Below are positions 54,640 to 63,698 of a DNA stretch of 64,000 nucleotides, in pieces. Positions within the stretch are counted from its first letter, which is position 1. Every line of letters starts with the position of its first letter. Source of the stretch: Humisphaera borealis. GTDB taxonomy: Bacteria > Planctomycetota > Phycisphaerae > Tepidisphaerales > Tepidisphaeraceae. The notes beneath the pieces are model-generated. The model worked only from the letters and a program-made list of their open reading frames with translations, was not told the origin of the DNA and ran no database searches. A program made the position numbers and the translations under genes. Where the stretch lies: contig NZ_CP063458.1 in the NCBI RefSeq assembly GCF_015169395.1, positions 3,906,001 to 3,970,000 on the forward strand. The letters are read 5' to 3'.

Positions 54640-56168
54640 CCCGACAACGGAACATCCGGCAGCCCCGACGACCGGCTCAGCCGGGTGAAATCGCTCAAAG
54701 ACGGTTCGACCGTGCTGGCGAGTTACACGTACCTGGGACTGTCATGATCATCCGTATCGACTATCCGCAGCCCGACGCCCGCCTGGACCTTTGGGGCGGC
54801 GTCAGCGGCACTTTCGCCGGACTGGACCGGTTCAACCGGATCATTGACCAGCGCTGGCAGAACGCGGTCGGCACGACGCCGGCGGACATCGACCGCTACA
54901 AGTACGGCTACGACCGGGACAGCAATCGCACCTGGAAGCAGAATACGGTGGGATCGACGCTGGACGAGTATTACACTTACGACCAGCTCAACCGATTGGC
55001 CACGATGGACCGAGGCACGTTGACAGGTTCGCCGCCCAGCGGGATCACCGGCACGCCGGTGAAGGAGCAGGACTGGACGCTGGATCCGACAGGCAACTGG
55101 CGTGGTTACGTCACCAAAGCCAGCGGCACGACGGACCTGAACCAGGCGAGAGCGAGCAACACGGTCAACCAGATCACCGGCATCACCGAGACGACGGGGC
55201 CGAGCTGGATCGACCCGGCGTACGACGCCGCGGGGAACACGACGACGTTCCCGCAGCCGACGCCGACGAGCAGCTTCACCGCGACCTACGACGCCTGGAA
55301 CCGGCTGAAGGACGTGAACGACGGAGCGAACGCGGTGGCGAAGTACGATTACGAAGCCCGAAACCGCCGGATCGTGAATAAGAGCTACACCGGCGGGACG
55401 CTGACCGAGACCCGCCACGCCTACTACACCACTAACTGGCAGAACATCGAGGAGCGGGTCGGAAGCAACACCACCGCCGACACGCAACACGTCTGGGGCA
55501 TCCGTTACATCGACGAACTGGTCTGCCGGGACGATGCAACGCCGGCCCGCATCTACGCATGCCAGGACGCCAACTTTAACCTCACCGCCCTCATCAGCAC
55601 CGCCGGCTCGGTCCTGCAACGCTTCGTCTACGAACCCTACGGCATCGACTCCGTCCGCGCTGCCAACTGGAGCACGACCACCGACGCCTACAACTGGACC
55701 GTCAGGTTCCAGAGTGGACGCGTCGACAACGGCACTGGGCTCTACTATTTCAGGAATAGAGACTATGTGTCCACATTGGGACGTTGGGGGCAGAGAGACT
55801 CTGGAGAATACATTGATGGATGCAACCTCTTCGCATTTGTTGAAAGCAATCCAGTCAATATGACTGACCCAGAGGGGTTACAGACGACGGCGAAAAATGC
55901 CGAAACGGCAAATGATGCCAAACCAGCGACACGACCTACGACATCGCCCGCAACGTCACCCGCAACACGACCTTCAACAAAGCCATCGACAAAGCCGGTG
56001 ACCGATCCCCATAAGATTGCTCCGCGACCAAGGTTTATTAGAAAACTGAAATTCGAAGGGGGAAAGATAAGGGGACATCACTCTTTTTCATTCTTGTCCG
56101 CGCACTGTCCTTGCCCCGCCGTTCCTCGCGTTACTCCCTCCCAAATTTCTCGATCGCCCAGTTCTTAA
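54640..56168 (+). pseudogene. 5'-truncated, frameshifted Rhs repeat protein
   Basis: The Rhs core is read first as RLSRVKSLKDGSTVLASYTY, ending LGLS at a TGA (about 54742), then continues in another frame as MIIRIDYPQPDARLDLWGG. A one-base loss at about 54741 explains the break. The core goes on with YD-repeats (YKYGYDRDSNRTWKQNTV, YDAWNRLKDVNDGANAVAKYDYEA) and the tip GLYYFRNRDYVSTLGRWGQRD, NLFAFVESNPVNMTDPEG. A Pro/Thr-rich linker follows and the last 35 codons run through a 158-bp duplication of the next gene's 3' end. The N-terminal two-thirds of a normal Rhs protein is missing. Confidence 0.85.
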
Positions 56169-56383
56169 ACGCACCCTGCACGTTCTTCCCTTCGCCGGGG
56201 AATCCGCCGTGCTGGACCATCCAACGATAAGGGGACATCACTCTTTTTCATTCTTGTCCGCGCACTGTCCTTGCCCCGCCGTTCCTCGCGTTACTCCCTC
56301 CCAAATTTCTCGATCGCCCAGTTCTTAAACGCACCCTGCACGTTCTTCCCTTCGCCGGGGAATCCGCCGTGCTGGACCATCCA
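56066..56383. repeat. 158-bp tandem direct duplication
   Basis: 56066-56223 and 56226-56383 are identical as read, separated by two bases (ac). The second copy contains the last 93 bases of the serine hydrolase gene; the first copy supplies the 3' end of the Rhs frame. The junction shows that the Rhs remnant and the hydrolase gene were joined by a local duplication. The shared start gataaggggacatcactc is typical of element ends. Confidence 0.95.
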
Positions 56384-57481
56384 GATGATGGCGATTCCCC
56401 TGGCGGGGCGGATTTCCATGTTGGTGGCGTGGGCCCCGCCGTGCCCGAACGTGTCGGGGCCGACGGCGAAGCCCAGGCCGTAGCTTTCCTTGACGGTGGT
56501 CGGCGTCTGACGCTTGGAGATCTCGTCGATCGCGGCTTCGCTGAGGTACCGCTTGCCGTCGAGCTGACCGCGGTTCAGCAGCATGCGGCAGAACGCCGCG
56601 GTGTCGGCGGCGGTCGAAAACAGGCCGCCGGCCGGCATGGGGAATCGGCGGGTGCGGTCGGTCAGCGGGTAGATTAACTGGCTGATGGGGAACGGCGACA
56701 GGTTCGTCCTGGCCGCGTCCGGCCGGTACGACGTGGCGATGCGGGCGGCCTGCTCTTCGTTCGGCCAGAAGGTGGTGTCTTTCATGCCCAGCGGCGTGAA
56801 CAGCCGTTGCTGCATGAAGTCCTCGTACTTCGTGCCGGAGACGACTTCGAGAATGCGGGCGGCGGTGTTGATGCCGGCGTTGGAATACTTGTACGCCGTG
56901 CCCGGCTCGGTCTCGAGCGGCGTCATCGCATAGGTGCGGACGGCCGCCGCCAGGGGAAGTGCGTCGAGCGTCGGCTCTTCGGCGGCGGATTTGAACGGCA
57001 ACCCGCTCATGTGGCTGAGCACCTCGCGCACGGTGATCGGGTGCGCGGGCTTGCGCAGCAGCAGGTGGTCCTTGTCGCGCTCGGCGACCACCATCTGTCC
57101 CTTGAACTCCGGCAGGTACTTCTCCACCGGGTCGTTCAGCGCGATCTTCCCTTCGTCCACCAGCATCATGACGGCGACGGATGTCATCGGCTTGGACTGC
57201 GACGCGATCCAGAACATCGCGTCGGGCTTCATCGGCCGGCCGGCGGCGATGTCGGCGTGGCCCACGGCTTCGACCGACAGCACCTTGTCCTTGTCGATCA
57301 CCATCGCCACCGCGCCGGCGAGCTGGTGCTTGTCGACGTAGGGCTGAAGGACGGCGGACGAGGTGGCCGGGGCCTCGGCGCAGAGGCGTCCGGCGCAAGC
57401 GAGCAGAAGCAGCAGCGCGGCAATGCAGTAGCGAGTAGGGATGATGGGTGTGGGTCTGATCATGGGCGTGCGATTGATCAT
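56291..57481 (-). CDS. Beta-lactamase-fold serine hydrolase
   Basis: 396 residues from ATG 57481. A signal peptide (YCIAALLLLLACAGRLCAEA) leads an AmpC/esterase-like domain: active-site SQSK (SxxK) near 92 in MFWIASQSKPMTSVAVMMLV, YSN in YKYSNAGINTA near 192 and HGG in FGHGGAHATNM near 362. The active-site set fits a periplasmic esterase or D,D-peptidase as well as a class C lactamase. The 3' end is duplicated, but the gene itself is intact. Confidence 0.87.
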   Translation of the reverse strand: MINRTPMIRPTPIIPTRYCIAALLLLLACAGRLCAEAPATSSAVLQPYVDKHQLAGAVAMVIDKDKVLSVEAVGHADIAAGRPMKPDAMFWIASQSKPMTSVAVMMLVDEGKIALNDPVEKYLPEFKGQMVVAERDKDHLLLRKPAHPITVREVLSHMSGLPFKSAAEEPTLDALPLAAAVRTYAMTPLETEPGTAYKYSNAGINTAARILEVVSGTKYEDFMQQRLFTPLGMKDTTFWPNEEQAARIATSYRPDAARTNLSPFPISQLIYPLTDRTRRFPMPAGGLFSTAADTAAFCRMLLNRGQLDGKRYLSEAAIDEISKRQTPTTVKESYGLGFAVGPDTFGHGGAHATNMEIRPARGIAIIWMVQHGGFPGEGKNVQGAFKNWAIEKFGRE

Positions 57482-57534
57482 GGGAGCGAGTCTCGTTGGG
57501 TGATGCGCTGACCTTCGGCACTCGGGTGTGTTTC

Positions 57535-57628
57535 GGGTGCCATGGGCTGCGGTACTCCGCTGCCCGTGGTGACGCGTGACTGCGGCAACACGACCACGGG
57601 CAGGCGAGTACGCCAGCCCATGGCACCC
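57535..57628. repeat. Dispersed palindrome, copy 2
   Basis: Left arm ggtgccatgggct...gcccgtggt (about 57536-57570) and right arm accacgggcaggcgagtacgccagcccatggcacc (57593-57628) form the same palindrome family as 38501-38584. It lies in the 266-base gap before the isomerase gene, which shows no gene. Confidence 0.85.
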
Positions 57629-57747
57629 GGAAGTTGCCGACAACTTGAACTACACCCGTCTCCTTCGTTTCGGCGATGTTCTGCGGCGCCGGCGACCGCG
57701 CTCCGCTTCGCGTCGCGGTTAACCGGTGCTACGCGTGCCTATAAGTC

Positions 57748-58827
57748 CTACGCGGGCTTCCACGTCTTGCGGCCGAGCATGCGGTCGAGCGAATCGCTGG
57801 TCTGGTGGATGAACGCCTCCGGCCAGTGCATCCAAGGGTGGAAGTATTCGAACGTCAGGTAGCCGTCGTAGCCGATCGCTTCGAACGCCTGCAGGACGGC
57901 GGGCCAGTTGGTGGTGCCGTCGAGCAGCGGGCGGAACGCTTCCAGCGAGTGGTCGGTGCCCTTCTTGGTGTATTCCTTCAGGTGGACGTTCTTGATCCGC
58001 TTACCGAGGATCCTGATCCAGTGCTCGGGGTACTGGTACTCCATGATGTTCCCCGTATCGAAATGCACCCGCACGCGATCGGAGCGGAACGAGTCGACGA
58101 AGCTCGCCATCTCCATGGGCGTCATGAGGAAGCCGTTGAAGAAGATGTTCTCGAGGTTGAGGTAGACCTTGTGTTTGTCGGCCAGGCCGATCATCTGGAT
58201 GACGGCTTCGCGGGCGCGCTGCTCGCAGATGTCGTTGGGAACGGGCTCGTGGTCGTCGCGCCAGGGAATGCAGACGGCGCCGGGCACGACCAGCACGTTT
58301 TCGGTGCCGAGCAGGCCGGCGGCCTCGATCATTTTGCCGCCCAGTTCCAGGCCTCGCTTGCGCTTGGCGGGGTCGTTGCTGCTGAGCGGGTACGGCCAGT
58401 ACAGGAACGAGCAGAGCCCGCTGATGGCGATTCCGATGTCGGCGGCCGTCTTGCGGATGTCGGTGAGTTCCCTTTCGCCGGCCTTGATGGAGACGTCGCT
58501 CTCGAGGTCGTAGTTGAGTTCGATGCCGTCGAAGCCGGCGTCTTTGGCCAGTTGCAGGCACTGGCGCAGCGTCCACTTTTGCGGGTAGGGGAACGCCCAG
58601 AGGTTGATGGACTTCTTCAGCTTTGAAGGCTTGTTCGCGGCGGCCTGATCGGCGGCAGGCGCGGCGACGGGTGTGGCGGCGGGGTCGGCACCGCGGGCCG
58701 CCGTGGGCAGAACGGATGAAGCCGCCATCAAACCTGCGCCGATGAGCATCGAGCGGCGGGACATGGCATCTTGGATCGCCGAAGCGTCCGGGAAAGCCGA
58801 TGGATGGCGTGTGAAAGGATCTCGCAC
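57748..58827 (-). CDS. Exported xylose-isomerase-like TIM-barrel protein
   Basis: 359 residues. A Tat-like leader (MSRRSMLIGAGLMAASSVLP) and a Pro/Ala linker precede a sugar-phosphate isomerase/epimerase barrel: DAGFDGIELNYDLESDVSIK near 92, LENIFFNGFLMTPMEM near 208, VHFDTGNIMEYQYPEHWI near 234 and NVHLKEY near 265, ending GYDGYLTFEYFHPWMHWPE. Metal-binding Glu, His and Asp positions are in place. An exported epimerase or isomerase acting on a sugar or similar; the start could also be an internal ATG at residue 22. Confidence 0.85.
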   Translation of the reverse strand: MRDPFTRHPSAFPDASAIQDAMSRRSMLIGAGLMAASSVLPTAARGADPAATPVAAPAADQAAANKPSKLKKSINLWAFPYPQKWTLRQCLQLAKDAGFDGIELNYDLESDVSIKAGERELTDIRKTAADIGIAISGLCSFLYWPYPLSSNDPAKRKRGLELGGKMIEAAGLLGTENVLVVPGAVCIPWRDDHEPVPNDICEQRAREAVIQMIGLADKHKVYLNLENIFFNGFLMTPMEMASFVDSFRSDRVRVHFDTGNIMEYQYPEHWIRILGKRIKNVHLKEYTKKGTDHSLEAFRPLLDGTTNWPAVLQAFEAIGYDGYLTFEYFHPWMHWPEAFIHQTSDSLDRMLGRKTWKPA

Positions 58828-59108
58828 CGCATGCCTCCTGTTGTGTCTGGATGAAATGACTGCGTGGCTATCCTACCCGTTGACGGTGATCTACCACTAC
58901 AGCGGGGCGTGGCGGTTTTTCGGGGTGGTAGGCGAGAACGTCGGTCGTGGGGCGGAAATGCAGGCTGGAAGCCTGCACCACAATTGCCACCCGGGAAAGC
59001 AGTCACACCACGACAATGGCCGTCGTGAATAACACATGGCGATATGTCGCGCCGTGGGTTAGAGTTGTGGTCAAAGCCAGCGGCTCAGTTCGTTTGACGG
59101 CCAACGCC
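58828..59108. other. Divergent region with palindrome copy
   Basis: 281 bases between the divergent isomerase and sigma-factor genes, so both promoters should be here. It contains the dispersed palindrome at 58952-58992. Confidence 0.4.
58952..58992. repeat. Dispersed gcaggct/agcctgc palindrome, copy 2
   Basis: gcggaaatgcaggctggaag followed by cctgcaccacaattgccacc; the core palindrome is tgcaggct-gga-agcctgca. Related copies are at 49581-49612 and 60193-60240. Confidence 0.8.
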
Positions 59109-59702
59109 ATGGGTGAACACGACGGGGAATCAGAACCGCAAGTCGAGGGCAGGACTTCCGCCCAATACGGGAGCGAGCTTCTGCCGCTGGTTTACGACCA
59201 GTTGCGCAAGCTCGCGCGTCAGCGGATGGCGGGCGAGCGGATCGGTCACACCCTGCAGGCGACGGCGCTGGTTCACGAAGCGTTCCTGCGAATCGTCGGC
59301 CCGCAAAGCAACGGATCCCAAAATACTGGCCCCAAGTTCAGTAACGTGGGGCACTTCTATCGCGCCGCCGCCGAGGCCATGCGGCGGATCCTCATCGAAC
59401 ACGCCCGCGCCCATGCCACCGATAAACGGGGCGGCGGGGTGCATCGCCTGAGCTTCACCACCGTCCTTGATCTGGCCGCCGCGCCCGATCCTGAAGAAAT
59501 CCTGGCGTTCGACGACGCTCTTTCTCGCTTAGAGAGTCAGGCAGCAGATGCAGCCGCGATTGTGCGGCTGCGTTTTTATGCCGGATTGTCCGTGGAAGAG
59601 ACGGCCGAATCGCTGGGCATTTCGCCCCGCCAAGTCAATCGCGAATGGCAGTTCGCGCGGGCCTGGCTCTACCGTGAGCTGGGTTCGCCGGATCAGCCGT
59701 AG
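59109..59702 (+). CDS. ECF sigma factor, Rhodopirellula-type subfamily (TIGR02999)
   Basis: 197 residues from ATG 59109. The opening AQYGSELLPLVYDQLRKLARQRMAGERIGHTLQATALVHEAFLRIV is diagnostic of this planctomycete-rich subfamily. Region 2 continues to MRRILIEHARAHATDKRGGG, and region 4 is AAIVRLRFYAGLSVEETAESLGISPRQVNREWQFARAWLYREL. Such factors usually sit next to a Ser/Thr protein kinase that signals to them. Here the next gene is a remnant of that kinase. Confidence 0.93.
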   Translation: MGEHDGESEPQVEGRTSAQYGSELLPLVYDQLRKLARQRMAGERIGHTLQATALVHEAFLRIVGPQSNGSQNTGPKFSNVGHFYRAAAEAMRRILIEHARAHATDKRGGGVHRLSFTTVLDLAAAPDPEEILAFDDALSRLESQAADAAAIVRLRFYAGLSVEETAESLGISPRQVNREWQFARAWLYRELGSPDQP

Positions 59703-59934
59703 GTTTGCGTTTGACGCGACCAGAGCGCCCACCCTCTTTCCACAACAGAGTTGACCTTGCGCTACGTTGCCGAGCGGCGGCTGCCGATGCGCGCCGGCGG
59801 GACGCGAGTGGCCGATTATCGCCCCAGGGAGGCTAGGGGGGCCTCCCTGGGTGCGCCGGCCAAACGCGCGGCATGGCGGTCGATCCATTTCAGGCGTCAG
59901 GTGTTCCGAGGCAGGCTATACGGGGGATGTATTC

Positions 59935-60273
59935 GTGAGGCGTCGTACGATTCCACTACTTTCCCAATCTGAATTCACCCGTCTGAAGGAGCTCTTCTGC
60001 GAGGCAATCGAGCAGTCGCCGGATCTCCGCGATCAGTGGGTCGCCGCGAACGCGTGGCGTCTGAAGCCGGCGATCCGTGACGCCCTGCATTCGCTGCTAC
60101 GATCGCACGCGGCAGCCGGCCGATTTCTGGCCGAAACGCAGACGGACCACCGTTTCCTGTTGGCTACGGAGATGGAACAAACGGCGTTTCAACTGCGGAA
60201 ATGCAGGCCGAAAGCCCGCGCCACAATGGCCGCCCATAGCCATGGTCGCCCCCAATCGACCGCTCCCTCCTGA
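59935..60273 (+). pseudogene. Truncated protein-kinase N-terminus
   Basis: About 112 residues from GTG 59935, preceded by ggggga. The segment FTRLKELFCEAIEQSPDLRDQWVAANAW, then IRDALHSLLRSHAAAGRFLAETQ is the N-terminal extension that precedes the kinase domain in planctomycete Ser/Thr kinases linked to ECF factors. The frame then runs into a dispersed repeat (60193-60240) and stops before any kinase motif. The kinase was probably lost by a rearrangement at that repeat. Confidence 0.7.
60193..60240. repeat. Dispersed gcaggct/agcctgc palindrome, copy 3
   Basis: ctgcggaaatgcaggccgaa followed by agcccgcgccacaatggccg; it matches the 58952-58992 copy with several substitutions. It replaces the 3' part of the kinase gene. 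Confidence 0.75.
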
Positions 60274-60307
60274 TTTCCGCGCTCACACCCCCTAAACTCA
60301 CTGTGAG

Positions 60308-61135
60308 ATGCCCCATGATTCCCTGATCACGTTCGATCCCCCGCTTCTGGAAAACGGTGCCATGCTTCTGGCCTTCTCGGGCTGGATGGATGGCGGCGAG
60401 GTCTCGACCGGAACCGTCAATCACCTGCTGAGCACCCTCGACACCCGGAAGGTCGCCGAGATCGATCCCGAGGGCTACTACATCTACAACTTCCCCGGCA
60501 CGATGGAGCTGGCATCCGTCTTTCGGCCGAAAGTGCGGTACGAAGAGGGTTTGGTCAAAAGCCTTGAGCTGCCGGAGAACACCTTCCATTGCGATCAATC
60601 CCGGAAGCTTGTCCTGTTCACCGGGAAAGAGCCGAACCTCAACTGGCGTGATTTCGGCGACCGCATTCTCGACCTGGCCCGCATGACGGGGGTGCAGAGG
60701 ATTGTCTTCGTCGGCTCGTTCGGCGGTGCGGTGCCCCACACGCGCGAGCCGCGGCTGTTCTGCTCGGTATCCCACGAAGACCTGAAGCCCGAGTACGCAC
60801 GCTACGGGCTGAAGTTCAGCGATTACGAAGGACCTTCGTCGTTCGTGTCATTCTTGTTGAGCCGTGCGCCCCAGGTTGGCATCCGCATGGCCAGCATTGC
60901 CGCGGAGATTCCGGGCTATCTCGAAGGGGCCAATCCGCTGAGTATCGAGGCGGTGACTCGCCGGCTCGCGAAAATTCTCGACCTGAAGGTGGACCTGGCG
61001 GCGATGCGGTTGGCAAGCGACGACTGGACGTCGCGCGTCAGCGAACTGGTGGAGAAGGACAACAAGCTTCGCAAGCACATCGCCAAGCTGGAAAGTGCGT
61101 ACGACGATGCCCTGCTGGAAGCCGCGGAGGAGTAG
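60308..61135 (+). CDS. PAC2-family protein
   Basis: 275 residues. PAC2-type fold: MLLAFSGWMDGGEVSTGTVNHLL near 19-41, RIVFVGSFGGAVPHTREPRLFCSVSH near 138, YEGPSSFVSFLLSRAPQVGI near 174 and EIPGYLEGANPLSIEAVTRRLAKIL. In actinobacteria and archaea PAC2 proteins relate to proteasome assembly; in planctomycetes the role is unknown. The C-terminal 40 residues are a helical tail (VEKDNKLRKHIAKLESAYDD). Cytoplasmic. Confidence 0.88.
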   Translation: MPHDSLITFDPPLLENGAMLLAFSGWMDGGEVSTGTVNHLLSTLDTRKVAEIDPEGYYIYNFPGTMELASVFRPKVRYEEGLVKSLELPENTFHCDQSRKLVLFTGKEPNLNWRDFGDRILDLARMTGVQRIVFVGSFGGAVPHTREPRLFCSVSHEDLKPEYARYGLKFSDYEGPSSFVSFLLSRAPQVGIRMASIAAEIPGYLEGANPLSIEAVTRRLAKILDLKVDLAAMRLASDDWTSRVSELVEKDNKLRKHIAKLESAYDDALLEAAEE

Positions 61136-61260
61136 GAAGAGGTATGGGGTTCGTTGCGTGGACGGGCCGCTCGGTCGCCATGACTTCGTGAAGGCGAAGC
61201 GACAAAGTGCAAGAGCAGGCGACTGCGTTACTCGGCCATCTCAATACCCAAACACCTCTC

Positions 61261-61815
61261 TTAACCCCCGCCCCCTGCCGCCTTGCGCCGTTCCAGGTCT
61301 TCGCGCAGGAACTGCTTGAAGGTCGGCATGCCGGCTTCGGCCCATTTGCCTTCGATGGCATCGGCGACGGCGCGGTTCTGGCTCATGAGCTCGGCGAACG
61401 CCGCCTGCTCGCGCGAGCCGGCTTTTGGTTGAATGTGGGCGTCGTGCGTATCGGCCCGCAACAGATACCCTTTGCCGTCAGGCGATCGGTCGATGATCAG
61501 CTTCATGTGTGGATAGCTGAGGTTGCCGAGCCGCAAGGCGTAGCGGATCGGCATCGTTTCGCGCGGCGAAGGGTCGCCGCTGGCCCGCGGTGCTTCCTGG
61601 CGTTCGAAGACCGGGCTATCGTAAAAGGCGTCCTGCGGGGTACTCTTGAGGGTTTCCAGTCGGGCTCGGACTGCCGAGGGAACGGGTTCCGGTCCGGTCG
61701 GCTCCGACTTCTTGCGAGCCGCAGCCGTTGCCTGAGGAATGGGTGTGTATGCAACCTCCAGGAAGATGTCGATCGCCCGCCAGACGATTCTGGGGCTGGG
61801 CCGCTGCCAATTCAT
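61261..61815 (-). CDS. Hypothetical protein
   Basis: 184 residues. A helical start (MNWQRPSPRIVWRAIDIFLE), a Pro-rich linker, then an alpha/beta region (YALRLGNLSYPHMKLIIDRS, GYLLRADTHDAHIQP) and a helical end (RAVADAIEGKWAEAGMPTFKQFLREDL). No recognised family. Probably cytoplasmic. Confidence 0.6.
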   Translation of the reverse strand: MNWQRPSPRIVWRAIDIFLEVAYTPIPQATAAARKKSEPTGPEPVPSAVRARLETLKSTPQDAFYDSPVFERQEAPRASGDPSPRETMPIRYALRLGNLSYPHMKLIIDRSPDGKGYLLRADTHDAHIQPKAGSREQAAFAELMSQNRAVADAIEGKWAEAGMPTFKQFLREDLERRKAAGGGG

Positions 61816-61999
61816 GGTTGCCGCTCCTGTCGATCTACCGGGGCTGCGTCGACCTCATCGTCGTCGCGCTCAGACCGGTACGATCCATCGTGCCGGTGTC
61901 CGTTCGTTTCCCGATTGTCGCACGCCAGACGCTTTCAGGGCCGCCGGCGATTGATGCCTCAGTGGAACGGATTATAACAGGCAACCGTCCCTTTGCGGG

Positions 62000-62377
62000 A
62001 TGGCGGAGTTCCCGATGCGCGTTTTGATCGTCGAAGACGATCCCGAGATCAACCAGTTGCTGGCGGCGTACGCCCAGATCGCCGGCTTTCAGCCCGACTG
62101 CGCGCTGACCGGCGAAGCCGCCCTGACGCTGGTCGCCACCGGAACCTACAGTCTGGTGATCCTGGACGTGATGCTCCCCGACATCGACGGCATGGAGATC
62201 GCCCGGCGGCTGCGGACCAACCCGGCGACAATGCACCTTCCCATCGTCGTCCTCACCGCCCTCACCGTCGATTCCACCCGCCGAACGGCTTTGGAGTTGG
62301 GCGTACAGGCATTTTTGAACAAGCCGTTCGACCCGGACGAGCTGATTCGGGTGATGCGGAAGTGGGCGAAGGGGTAG
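62000..62377 (+). CDS. Single-domain response regulator
   Basis: 125 residues, or from the internal ATG 62015. Receiver domain only: RVLIVEDDPEIN (acidic pair), the phospho-acceptor Asp in LVILDVMLPDIDG near 55, VVLTA (Thr switch) and FLNKPFDPDELI (Lys). No output domain, so it acts through protein contacts. No kinase is adjacent; the nearest histidine kinase is at 43516. Confidence 0.93.
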   Translation: MAEFPMRVLIVEDDPEINQLLAAYAQIAGFQPDCALTGEAALTLVATGTYSLVILDVMLPDIDGMEIARRLRTNPATMHLPIVVLTALTVDSTRRTALELGVQAFLNKPFDPDELIRVMRKWAKG

Positions 62378-62395
62378 GGAGGCCATCGCGACGGT

Positions 62396-63166
62396 CTAAG
62401 CGTTGGCTTCAACGATCATCTTTCGAATGACATCGTCGTACGCGTCGCGCATCGGCAGGTCCAGTTCCCGATGAAGGCGACGGCGGGTCGTTTCGACTGC
62501 TGTGCCGGTACGCGGATCAACGCCTACCTTAACGACGTCTTGCCACCAGACGCCCGAACCACGCTTTTGCCACACGGGAAGGTCGTTGAAATTGATCTTG
62601 CCCTGTTGAAACAACAGTTCGTTCTTCTCGGCGACCGTCAATCCGGAGAGCATCTCCGTCGCACGCGTATCCGTTTGCCCCTGTCGCCGAAGGAACCAAT
62701 AACAGTGAGCATTGAGCGCGTTACGGTGCGCGTCTTCATTTCGCCAGCGGAAGTAGTCCACAACCAGGTTCTCTGTGGGCAGTTCGCAAACCCTGGAGTC
62801 GAAGCATCCGATGTCGCCCAACAGTAGCGAGAACCTGGCACTGGCTTCGCCAGCGAGGACGGAGTTGAGCTTGCGTGTCTTGCGATTGAACGAGCCGTCC
62901 TCGCGGTGCAACAGAAGAGAAATTTCGTCGCTCTGCGTATAGCCGTAGATCACACGGGGGCCGCAGGACATAAGGTGTTCGACGGTGGCGAGCATCATGT
63001 CGCGGAAACGCACATCGAAGGGGGCTTCGAACTTGTGTACATCCTTCGTCAACCGGGTGAAGCTCCGGCCATCCAGACGGACCACGATATAGATGCCCGG
63101 CACGACAAAGTAGTCGTGAGAGGTTTCGAAGACGCGCATCTTTGCGTCGAGTTCGTCAAACTTCAT
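62396..63166 (-). CDS. Thg1-like (3'-5' polymerase family) protein
   Basis: 256 residues. The Thg1 palm-domain motifs are visible: YIVVRLDGRSFTRLTKDVHKFEAPFDVRFRDMM (Asp 32) and IYGYTQSDEISLLL (Asp 80, Glu 81), the metal-binding residues of the reverse polymerase. Bacterial Thg1-like proteins repair 5'-truncated tRNAs by adding nucleotides in the 3'-5' direction. It lies 32 bases downstream of the P-loop kinase gene on the same strand, so the two are likely co-expressed. Confidence 0.85.
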   Translation of the reverse strand: MKFDELDAKMRVFETSHDYFVVPGIYIVVRLDGRSFTRLTKDVHKFEAPFDVRFRDMMLATVEHLMSCGPRVIYGYTQSDEISLLLHREDGSFNRKTRKLNSVLAGEASARFSLLLGDIGCFDSRVCELPTENLVVDYFRWRNEDAHRNALNAHCYWFLRRQGQTDTRATEMLSGLTVAEKNELLFQQGKINFNDLPVWQKRGSGVWWQDVVKVGVDPRTGTAVETTRRRLHRELDLPMRDAYDDVIRKMIVEANA

Positions 63167-63198
63167 GACTACTCCAATGGCAGACGTCGGGCAGGAGC

Positions 63199-63672
63199 CT
63201 ACGTCAATTCGGACAACTGCTCGATTCCCGCTGCAGTCCAGGTCACACGCCAGACACGATCGAATCCTTCGGCTTTCGAAGGGATCATGAGCTTCGCGGC
63301 CGTCCCACGGATCGCGATCTCCGGCACGCGTGCGTCATCGGGCCGGGTCGCATTGCGGGCAATACATTCCTCGATTCCGGTATCGAACCAGTAGCACTCC
63401 AAGGACTCAAATCCTGCGGCTCTCGCCAATGCGACATACCTCATCCGCTGAGAGGGTGAGGGGTTGGTATTGTCGACCACGAAGGCCTGCTGTGCCGCAA
63501 GGCACCCGTGCAACAGGATATCCTCACGGTTTCGTGTTCGGAGCATGTCCAGATTCAACCGGATATGCGTATTCGCGAATTGACGCGCATAAAAGGTAGA
63601 CTTTCCCGATCCTTGAAGCCCACAGAAGATGATCGCAGTAGCCACGTTGATGTCTCTCGGACTATACGCCAT
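63199..63672 (-). CDS. P-loop polynucleotide-kinase-like protein
   Basis: 157 residues. AAA_33-type kinase: Walker A GLQGSGKST (residues 18-26), LNLDMLRTRNRED, and FVVDNTNPSPSQRMRYVALA, the pattern of Pnkp-type polynucleotide kinases. GTG 63645 is an alternative start nearer the P-loop. Followed in the operon by the Thg1-like gene, it could prepare RNA 5' ends for repair; this is inference from context. Confidence 0.8.
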   Translation of the reverse strand: MAYSPRDINVATAIIFCGLQGSGKSTFYARQFANTHIRLNLDMLRTRNREDILLHGCLAAQQAFVVDNTNPSPSQRMRYVALARAAGFESLECYWFDTGIEECIARNATRPDDARVPEIAIRGTAAKLMIPSKAEGFDRVWRVTWTAAGIEQLSELT

Positions 63673-63698
63673 CGTTCATCCGCCATCCGCCATCAAGT

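Noticed and set aside
56291-57481. Antibiotic-resistance beta-lactamase
   Set aside because: SxxK, YxN and HxG are shared by esterases and peptidases of this fold, so resistance cannot be claimed.
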